Shown here: positions 9,199 through 15,699 of the stretch, one piece after another
How positions within the stretch are numbered: the stretch's first letter is position 1
Layout of the letters: every line of letters starts with the position of its first letter
Assembly: GCA_005223035.1 (NCBI GenBank)
Contig: NJBK01000010.1
Span: forward strand, 1 to 64,000
Source of the DNA: Chloroflexi bacterium B3_Chlor
GTDB taxonomy: Bacteria; Chloroflexota; Anaerolineae; UBA7937; B3-Chlor
Direction: 5' to 3'
Length of the DNA stretch: 64,000 bases
Notes under the pieces: model-generated
What the model was told of the DNA's origin: nothing
The model's input: only the letters and a program-made list of their open reading frames with translations
Database searches by the model: none
Program-made: the position numbers and the translations under genes

Positions 9199-9846
9199 AG
9201 GGCACACGAACCCCGGGGGTGTGGAGAAAGGACCGTTGCGGGGTCTTCAACCATGTTGGGACCAACGTCGAACCAGTGAGCGATGGCGGCCTTGTCGCCC
9301 GATTCAGTGGACCGCTCAGGCGCGCGGTGAGGTGTGAGGCTGGCGTAGCCGCACGGCATGCCGTGCGGCAAGTGGCTCGACGAGCCTATTCTACGACGGG
9401 ATAAGCAGCCCTGTCGGGCTCGGAAGCGAGCGCCGTCGGCCCCAATGCTTTGAGTGCAGAGATTCGATTGCCTGGTGGTTCTGTACTGTTGAGCCCGGGG
9501 ACGCGCTCTAGGATCGGCGAGTTACTTCGGGACCCCACCACTGCGCGCTGCGCCGAGATGTGCAGTCCAGTAGCAGCTTTCGCAAACGATTCTCGATACG
9601 CTCGAGAACTCTGCCTGCGTATGCGGAGCAATCAGACGATCTTCGGCACCAGGGTCTCTGCGTTGATCGGATGGGCATGAGGACGTCTCTGGTGACTCAG
9701 TCGACTGGTCGCGTCCCCGGTCGTGGGTCCTGCAAGGGCAGCGTGGAAATCAATGGAACTGGCGGAGGGGTGTAAGGCTAGTGGCGGAAGGTTCACTGCC
9801 TTGCCCTTGCAGGGGCGGCAGCTGTCCCTAGGACAGGTAGGGCCGT
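9199..9846. other. Long gene-free stretch with a 22-bp perfect palindrome
   Basis: No frame in these roughly 650 bases shows family motifs or a ribosome site. Bases 9348-9369 form a perfect 22-bp palindrome, GCCGCACGGCA followed by its reverse complement. A small hairpin CTGTCC-CTA-GGACAG at 9822-9836 follows the stop of the minus-strand glycosyltransferase and may help end its transcript. The stretch looks like decayed or repeat-derived sequence. Confidence 0.4.
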
Positions 9847-11961
9847 TCAGCCGCTTCCCGTTGCAACTATGACTGGGCCGACCAGAACTCTATCTTCTGT
9901 TGGGCCTTGCTCCTCAGTCAGACGGGGTAGACGCTCGCCAGTGGCTGCATCATACAGCCCCACTGCTATCTGATATTCACCCGGAGGAATGTCGGTAGGA
10001 AGGGGCAGGCCATGGTTATCTTCGACCTCCTCCCCGGGCTCCCAGGATGAGGTGGGCCGCGACCCGCCGACAGGCTGCCCGTCGTGCTGGGCCCAGACTC
10101 GCTCACCCTCGTCTATGAGGTGGACAAGAACGGTATAGTCGGTCTCGAGTGGCTCCAGCGCTCGCCACAAGAGGCTGACATGGAGCACCTCGGCTGGCTG
10201 CACAGGCCCTTCATCGAAGGCGAATCCTGCCAAATCGATCTGGGCGGCGAAGCTAGCTTCCACCGGATGGGGCTGAAGCGACACCTTCGCCGTAGAGTAG
10301 CGGGTGACGCGGGCGTTGCCGAGCCACTCCACGCCGCTGGGGAAGGCATGTTGCCTCAGCCAGTCCTCTACTGCTGGGTTGGAGCGTTGGTCATCTTCCG
10401 AATCGGCGTAGACTACCCAGACGGTGTCATGGCGGCCGGCCACCTCGGCCATATTGCTTTCCAATCGTTGGTCTTCCTCCAGCAAATACAACCCCTTTCC
10501 TCTAACCAGGAAGGGATACAACTGCTGATAAAGTCTCTGATCGGTGAAGATCACCCCTCCTTCACGCTGCTTCCTCAGGGAATCTATGGCCTCGACGTAA
10601 GCGCTCTCGGCGTACCTCTCGGCTGCATAGTCCCGCATAGCCAGTGCGCCAACGGGCAGACTCCCGACCACCGTGCCCAGCACAATGGAGACTAGAGCCA
10701 GATGTAGGGCCCTCTTCCCCTTGACCGAAGGGAACAGGATCAGGCCGAACTCCATCGAGAGGACGACCAGCAGTAGGGTGCGGTAGAGGACGGCGAGGAT
10801 GAATAGCCAGGAGTGATCTGGTATCAGGACCAGGGCGATGGGGAACTCCAGCACGTTAGCCGCCATCAGAAGAAGGGAATAGGTCACGCCTCGCAAGTTG
10901 GGCATCAGCAAGATGACGAAGGGGAGCAGGTTGACTATCCACTGGGGGCTGTATCCCTTGGAGAAGATCAGAAACAGGCCTATGGTCAGGCCGGAGAAGG
11001 CCACTGCCTTCAGGTTGTCCTGCCAATCTATACGTCGGGTATAGAGGATCAAAAAGACGACAACGAAGGTTGCGGCCACTAGGGCATAGGGGAAGTGGGA
11101 TTCTTGAGAAGGTATAGTTATTGTTGTTAGGTCGAAACGTGCCTCAAGGGGTGGGGTGGCGCCCCCAGAATAGTATCCGTCAAGAAGCGCCCAGACGGTT
11201 TCCCAGGGCCGGCGGCTTGCCTGATGAACGAAGGTTGTCAGAAAGAAAGCCATATTGGTCAAGAGGAAGGGGAGTGCGATCAGTAAGCCCGCCAGAGCAG
11301 CCGCCAGGACATAGGTGATCTTTTGCGATACCCTGGGGAAAGCTTTGAGAGCCACAGGCCCGACAAACGCGGGCACCAACTTGATCATGAAGCCGATGCC
11401 AGCGGCTATTCCGCCCAAGAGTGGTCTCTTGTCGATGATCATGTACACGCCCAATAACAGGAAGAAGAGAGGGAAACTCTCGAACCAGAACAGGAGGCTG
11501 ACGAGGGGGAAGAACAGGCCGGCATACAGCCAGGCGCATCTTACAGCTCCTTCGCGTCCCCTTAGTTTCAGGGCTATGGCGTAGATGAGGACGAAGTTCC
11601 CTATCTCGAAAATGAGCAGCGTACAGCCCAACAGGAGATTGAACCACAGGTTCGGATCCCGCCATGTGGGCAGAAGCAGGCTGAGGCGATAGAGGATGGC
11701 GGCCAACCAGGGGAAGAGGGGTGGGTAGTCCATCCAATAGTGAACGACCGGGTAGAAACCTCTGTCCGACAGCTCAACGAAACTGGCGCCGGGTATGTAG
11801 TATCCTGACCAGTCGAGGATGTAGCCGCCGGGCTCGAACAGCAACAGGGCCGTGAGCCGAAAGCTGGTGAAGAGGATAGCGAGCAGGACGAAATCGCGGT
11901 GTTCTTCGTACCCTTCTCTTGCCCTGTTCGTCACTCTGCGGAGCATGTGCGCGTCGGTCAT
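9847..11961 (-). CDS. Polytopic membrane glycosyltransferase (GT-C type) with C-terminal beta domain
   Basis: 704 residues. Residues about 25-440 hold ten or more TM helices. The first extracellular loop has WSGYYIPGASF and VVHYWMDYPPLFPW, which match the acidic and YPPL motifs of polyprenyl-phosphate-sugar-dependent mannosyltransferases (GT87/GT39-like). A soluble tail from about 450 ends in a beta-sandwich-like module (about 575-700, with LLWRALEPLETDYTVLVHLI), an arrangement I recall from Chloroflexota glycosyltransferases. It probably transfers a sugar from a lipid carrier on the outer face of the membrane. Donor and acceptor are unknown. Confidence 0.8.
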   Translation of the reverse strand: MTDAHMLRRVTNRAREGYEEHRDFVLLAILFTSFRLTALLLFEPGGYILDWSGYYIPGASFVELSDRGFYPVVHYWMDYPPLFPWLAAILYRLSLLLPTWRDPNLWFNLLLGCTLLIFEIGNFVLIYAIALKLRGREGAVRCAWLYAGLFFPLVSLLFWFESFPLFFLLLGVYMIIDKRPLLGGIAAGIGFMIKLVPAFVGPVALKAFPRVSQKITYVLAAALAGLLIALPFLLTNMAFFLTTFVHQASRRPWETVWALLDGYYSGGATPPLEARFDLTTITIPSQESHFPYALVAATFVVVFLILYTRRIDWQDNLKAVAFSGLTIGLFLIFSKGYSPQWIVNLLPFVILLMPNLRGVTYSLLLMAANVLEFPIALVLIPDHSWLFILAVLYRTLLLVVLSMEFGLILFPSVKGKRALHLALVSIVLGTVVGSLPVGALAMRDYAAERYAESAYVEAIDSLRKQREGGVIFTDQRLYQQLYPFLVRGKGLYLLEEDQRLESNMAEVAGRHDTVWVVYADSEDDQRSNPAVEDWLRQHAFPSGVEWLGNARVTRYSTAKVSLQPHPVEASFAAQIDLAGFAFDEGPVQPAEVLHVSLLWRALEPLETDYTVLVHLIDEGERVWAQHDGQPVGGSRPTSSWEPGEEVEDNHGLPLPTDIPPGEYQIAVGLYDAATGERLPRLTEEQGPTEDRVLVGPVIVATGSG

Positions 11962-11980
11962 CCCCTGGTTCTGGTCGGGG

Positions 11981-12487
11981 CTAGTCTTGTCGCAACAAAG
12001 GGCTGGTTTTCGCGTTCTGACTCTGGATCAGAGCCTTCCACTGTCCTTTCTGGACCACCTCATCCTTCTGGTTGATGACGGATATGTCGAAGGTGGTCAT
12101 GCCCATCCCCAGGCGGGGCATGGCTTTCTTGTGGGCTACTTTGATTTTGAGGTGTATGGTATCGCCGATGAAGATGGCTCCCGTGAACTTCCAGGTCACC
12201 TCCCGCAGGGCCACGGCTGTGCCCTCGATGAAACCCAGACGGGTGCCCAACCCTTGGGCTATGGATAGCCCCAGGAGGCCATGAGCAACCCGTTGGCCGA
12301 AGATGGTGTCCTTGCAGAACTCGACGTCGGTGTGGAGTTGGTTGTAGTCGCCGGTCAGGCCAGCAAAGAGTTGAATGTCCGTCTCCGTTATCGTGCGGGC
12401 CGGTGTTGTCAACTCCGCCCCTTCCTCGAACTCCTCGAAGTAGAAGCCCCGAGGTCGATGTTGCGACATCGCTTTTTCGTGACTCAC
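11981..12487 (-). CDS. MaoC-like (R)-hydratase
   Basis: About 168 residues of a single hot-dog fold. YFEEFEEGAELTTPARTIT (about residues 16-34) and the hydratase motif FAGLTGDYNQLHTD (D and H catalytic) are clear, as is FGQRVAHGLLGLSIA. MaoC proteins hydrate trans-2-enoyl-CoA to (R)-3-hydroxyacyl-CoA or act on related thioesters. I chose GTG at 12487, with AGGAGG nine bases upstream, over the longer frame whose first codon overlaps the previous stop. It is co-transcribed with the FAD oxidoreductase upstream, suggesting joint lipid or acyl-CoA metabolism. Confidence 0.85.
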   Translation of the reverse strand: MSHEKAMSQHRPRGFYFEEFEEGAELTTPARTITETDIQLFAGLTGDYNQLHTDVEFCKDTIFGQRVAHGLLGLSIAQGLGTRLGFIEGTAVALREVTWKFTGAIFIGDTIHLKIKVAHKKAMPRLGMGMTTFDISVINQKDEVVQKGQWKALIQSQNAKTSPLLRQD

Positions 12488-12513
12488 TTGTTTCGCCCTC
12501 CTGCGTGCTAAGT

Positions 12514-13974
12514 TCAACTTAGATACTCGAGCAATCGCCGCACTCCGATGGGGATCAAATCCCCTGCAGCGCCACTGCCTATCACGTCCATCCCTACCAG
12601 GTAGAGATTGGGGATGGGACTCTTGGGATCCAGGCGCTGGTCACCCACTTGCCCAACGGTCTGGCCACTCTCGGTCCCTGCCCATGCTCCGGTGAAGAAC
12701 ATGGGCACCATTATGTCCAAGATGTCATCCAAGTCGGGGAATAGTGCCCTTAGATCGCCCATAGCCAGTTCAAGTTCCTTGGTCCTGTCATCGGAGTAAA
12801 GGGGGAGGAAGACGTCATACATGTGCTTCCCCTCCGGGGCGACGCTGGGATCGAGAAACGTAGGGGCGAAGATCCCCACCACCCTGTCGGTGCCAGGCGT
12901 CATCAGAATGGGAGCCTCCGTCAACAGGGGCTCGGTGGTGCCCAGGATGATGGCGGCGCAATCCACCGGCACCAGCTTCTCCACCCGGGCCAGGTACTCC
13001 GGAGGGAGGTTTTCCGGACCCACCAGCTTGACGAACCTGCCGATACCTCCGTTATGAATCACGCTGTCCGCCTTGGTTCGATCGCCGTTCTGGAGTGCTA
13101 TCCCCGTTGCCGCTCCACGATCCAGCAGGATTCGGCTTACCTCTTTTGTTGGGAATATCTGCCCTCCGTGGGACGTGATCACTCCCTCCAGGGCCTCTAT
13201 CAGGGTCCGGACTCCGCCAATGGTTACGGCGAAGTCAAGCCCGGCCTTTGCGGTATCTCTCGTGATGACGACGTACTCGCTGGCGGGGAACTGGTCTATG
13301 TCCACTCCCGAGGCGGTGGCTGCGATGGCATTGACGGCGCGTATCAGGTCGTCGTTCTTGACGTGCTCTTCTATGTAGTCCCGCGTGCTGGCCTCCTGCA
13401 GGTCCAACTTCCTGCCCCTTACGAGGGCTCGGACGAAGGCCCGCCAGTCCTCTCGCGGCAGCATGGCCTGCAAGGACGGATACTCTCTACCGTCCTTGAA
13501 GCGGATGCTGAACTGCTGGTCGCACCGCCTGTCTCGCAGACTGAGGTAGTCGACTTCTGCGCCGACCTCTGAGAGGAATTCGCCGATGTTAGACTTGGGC
13601 CCGAGGGACGTCCAGGCCCCGGTGGTGACGGCATAGCCGCCGTAGTCTATCTCGGTGTAGCGGCCTCCAATGAAGGAGAGCTTCTCGAAGACGCCCACCC
13701 GGCGACCATCTCTAGCCAGGGCTGCTGCGGTCATCAACCCACCGATGCCTGAGCCGATGATGACCACATCATAGTCACTCTCATGCTCGCGCTTGGGCTC
13801 TTGCACGGTGGCGTCACCGGAGAAGGCATCGTTAGGACAGACGGAGGGACAGAGGCCACACAGGGTGCATTTCTCCTCGTCGATCGTGGCCCAGCCGTCG
13901 GACTTTATGGCCTCTGCGGGGCAGGTGAGCAGGCAGTATCCACAGCCGGTACATCTGTCTCTGTCTACTTCCAT
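12514..13974 (-). CDS. Ferredoxin-fused FAD-dependent oxidoreductase (phytoene desaturase-like)
   Basis: 486 residues. The N-terminus is a two-[4Fe-4S] ferredoxin with ligands C8, C11, C14, C18 and C36, C39, C42, C46. An FAD Rossmann site follows at 74-79 (GSGIGG), with GGRYTEIDYGGYAVTTGA behind it. The end carries the second FAD motif NLYLVGMDVIGSGAAGDLIPIG. The body matches the NAD(P)/FAD-dependent amine-oxidase / phytoene-desaturase superfamily. The fused ferredoxin implies a low-potential one-electron partner, giving a saturase or desaturase (for example geranylgeranyl reductase-like) acting on isoprenoid or lipid double bonds. Start ATG has GAGAGGAG upstream, and a perfect consensus promoter lies about 30 bases further up. 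The substrate is uncertain. Confidence 0.82.
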   Translation of the reverse strand: MEVDRDRCTGCGYCLLTCPAEAIKSDGWATIDEEKCTLCGLCPSVCPNDAFSGDATVQEPKREHESDYDVVIIGSGIGGLMTAAALARDGRRVGVFEKLSFIGGRYTEIDYGGYAVTTGAWTSLGPKSNIGEFLSEVGAEVDYLSLRDRRCDQQFSIRFKDGREYPSLQAMLPREDWRAFVRALVRGRKLDLQEASTRDYIEEHVKNDDLIRAVNAIAATASGVDIDQFPASEYVVITRDTAKAGLDFAVTIGGVRTLIEALEGVITSHGGQIFPTKEVSRILLDRGAATGIALQNGDRTKADSVIHNGGIGRFVKLVGPENLPPEYLARVEKLVPVDCAAIILGTTEPLLTEAPILMTPGTDRVVGIFAPTFLDPSVAPEGKHMYDVFLPLYSDDRTKELELAMGDLRALFPDLDDILDIMVPMFFTGAWAGTESGQTVGQVGDQRLDPKSPIPNLYLVGMDVIGSGAAGDLIPIGVRRLLEYLS

Positions 13975-14002
13975 GCTCTCCTCTCAGCCGCGTACGGTGG
14001 GA

Positions 14003-14031
14003 ATTATAAGCTGGCGAGGCCGGGGTGTCAA
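14003..14031 (-). promoter_or_regulatory. Perfect consensus sigma-70 promoter for the ferredoxin-FAD gene
   Basis: Minus strand TTGACA (14026-14031), a 17-base spacer, TATAAT (14003-14008). All twelve positions match. Its -35 box overlaps the last codon of the DUF4062 remnant. Confidence 0.85.
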
Positions 14032-14259
14032 TGCCAGATCCTGAGGAGGGTCCGTACGCAGCACGTGGGACAAGTTGCCAGCTTGACCTGCTCGCTAACG
14101 CCCCAGCGGAGGTCGGTGGCCTGGAACGCGCGCTCCATGCTGGGTACACAGCTCCCGCAGACGGGGGAACACCTTCTCCTGGAGTGCGTTTCGTTCCTCT
14201 TTGAGGTCATGGAAGGTGGAGCTGACAAAGATGCGAAAGGTTCTGGTTGCTTGTGCCAT
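14028..14259 (-). pseudogene. Frameshifted, truncated DUF4062-domain gene
   Basis: From ATG at 14259, with GGAGG upstream, the frame reads MAQATRTFRIFVSSTFHDLK and continues EERNALQEKVFPRLRELCTQHGA, a textbook DUF4062 start. It then shifts near 14130. The following expected residues, FQATDLRWGVSEQ, are in the next frame, which ends at 14028. Without correction the first frame stops at 14095. Intact DUF4062 proteins usually continue into large STAND/NACHT or WD40 modules, which are missing here. The reading breaks off inside a hairpin repeat (14068-14087). It lies 57 bases downstream of the channel-like gene on the same strand and was probably a fourth operon member. A sequencing error could explain the shift but not the truncation. 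Confidence 0.7.
14068..14087. repeat. Hairpin repeat, copy 1
   Basis: GGACAAGTTGCCAGCTTGAC. It matches 17 of 20 positions with the repeat at 18858-18877. The two copies bracket the RyR/SLOG/TrkA-N operon. Confidence 0.5.
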
Positions 14260-14316
14260 CAGAGTTGCCTCCTTTCGCTCGTGACAAGGCGCTAGCCCGT
14301 CGTCAGTTGCTGCGGT

Positions 14317-15108
14317 CTAACTGGAATGTGGGTCTCTGCCGGGGCTGGCGACGTGCTCCACGAGTGCCTCGGCCGCCCGCTCGTAAGGGCTGAAAAAGTG
14401 CACGTTGGGCTTCGTGCGAAGGTCCATCACGGAGGCCAGGCCACTGCGGTAGAGGCGGATCCAGATCTCGGCCTCGGCGTTCAACTGCAGCGCCTTGAAG
14501 CCTGCCTCGAGGTTGAAGGCGTCGTTCCCAGAGGCCAAGATGATCAAGCGTGCCTCCTGGCACTGCGCCGCCTTCAAGGTCTCCAGAACGGTCATATCTC
14601 CCTGGAGATGGGAGACGTTGGGCCCGCTGTGGCCGAGCTCTGCCAGTACTCCCGGATGGGTATCCACCAGCACTAGCTCGGCGTTGAGGTCGACTGCGAT
14701 CAACCGCTGGAACACAGCTCTGCCCAACTCACCGACGCCGCAGATCACAGTATGCTTAGAGAATGTTTCTGCCACCATGCGATCCCACTCCTCGCGACGT
14801 TCGCCGCGCTGCAAGTACACTCGGGCCACGCGAAGGGCCCCTTCTCCTAGAATGGCCACCGCAAGCAGCGGTACCACGAAGGTGAGTAGTGACGGAACCG
14901 CGCCGTCCCCTGGCTCCACCACCCGCTCCAGATGGGACATATGGAAGGTATCCACCACCAACTCGAGGAAACTGGCCTCCGGATAGCAGCCGAATACCCG
15001 CATGAGAGCGGCTCCGGCCAACAAGAGGCATAGAAAAAGGGCCACGTTCACCCAGAGGGCCCTGCCCACGATCCTCAGGTCGCGCCAGGCTGAGGCCAAC
15101 CTACTCAT
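14317..15108 (-). CDS. Two-helix channel-like protein with TrkA-N (RCK-type) domain
   Basis: 263 residues. TM1 is about 17-38 and TM2 about 72-95, with a re-entrant-like segment between them. A Rossmann TrkA-N domain follows, with VICGVGELG (GxGxxG at 124-129) and the acidic end of strand 2 at D149. This is the layout of prokaryotic K+ channels. However, the pore segment (about 46-70, containing TFHMSHLERVVEPGD) has no TVGYG filter, so conductance or selectivity must differ. Start ATG overlaps the stop of the SLOG-like gene by four bases, so they are translationally coupled. In the operon it is the natural membrane effector. It may gate ions in response to a nucleotide bound by the TrkA-N domain. 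The function is inferred. Confidence 0.78.
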   Translation of the reverse strand: MSRLASAWRDLRIVGRALWVNVALFLCLLLAGAALMRVFGCYPEASFLELVVDTFHMSHLERVVEPGDGAVPSLLTFVVPLLAVAILGEGALRVARVYLQRGERREEWDRMVAETFSKHTVICGVGELGRAVFQRLIAVDLNAELVLVDTHPGVLAELGHSGPNVSHLQGDMTVLETLKAAQCQEARLIILASGNDAFNLEAGFKALQLNAEAEIWIRLYRSGLASVMDLRTKPNVHFFSPYERAAEALVEHVASPGRDPHSS

Positions 15109-15695
15109 ACGTCCCGCTCCTCAGGCCGCGAACTGTGCTCTGGGAAGCCCTCAAAGCTCACCTTTCCTTGCTCCTCATTTGGTGTGGTGAGTTCCACTGT
15201 GTCCGGCCTGCGGTTACTAGCACGTATCCAGGCCAGCGGTAGGCCTCGTCGCCGAGCCTGGACGACGATGTCCCCGGTTCCTCCGGGGCCCTGAGCCATC
15301 TGGCCGTCCCAGATGGCGACCAGGGCGTCACAATGATCGAGGACGTAGCGGCCTGCTGCCGCGTAGGCCTGGTCCCGCGTCGGGGCTGGAGGTAGCGTGA
15401 TCACCTCGTCAGCTCGATCCAAAAGGGCCAGAAACGCCTCCTTGGATTCGTCCGCTTCGAAGTCGGCGATGTAGTCGGATTGCGGCAGCGGCAGGGGCAC
15501 CACCAGTCGCGCCGCCGAACGCGCCAGGACCTCACGGGCCATCAGCCGGTCTGCGCCCTCTGCCAGAGGAGATATGATCGTCAGGGGCTGCGAGGGGAAC
15601 GTCTCCTCTATCCTGCCCAATGCCCGGTCCACGCCGGCAGTGATTGCGCCCAGCTCGGCCAGGTAGCGATGTCCTGTCACTCCGATGGCGACCAT
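15105..15695 (-). CDS. SLOG-like Rossmann-fold nucleotide-binding protein
   Basis: 196 residues. It starts MVAIGVTGHRYL with the GHR motif at 8-10. SPLAEGADRLMA (42-53) follows, then DALVAIWDG (123-131) and GGTGDIVVQAR (138-148). These are hallmarks of the SLOG/LOG/DprA-like superfamily, whose members bind or process nucleotides and act in bacterial conflict and signalling systems. The last 35 residues are hydrophilic and look disordered. It lies four bases after the AAA/RyR gene and overlaps the channel-like gene (ATGA). It probably senses or produces a nucleotide signal for its neighbours. No direct evidence of catalysis is visible. Confidence 0.72.
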   Translation of the reverse strand: MVAIGVTGHRYLAELGAITAGVDRALGRIEETFPSQPLTIISPLAEGADRLMAREVLARSAARLVVPLPLPQSDYIADFEADESKEAFLALLDRADEVITLPPAPTRDQAYAAAGRYVLDHCDALVAIWDGQMAQGPGGTGDIVVQARRRGLPLAWIRASNRRPDTVELTTPNEEQGKVSFEGFPEHSSRPEERDV

Positions 15696-15699
15696 CTAC

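Noticed and set aside
9386-9680. Overlapping open frames on both strands between cvpA and the membrane glycosyltransferase
   Set aside because: Neither strand has a ribosome site or recognisable motif. Long frames without stops are expected at this GC content.
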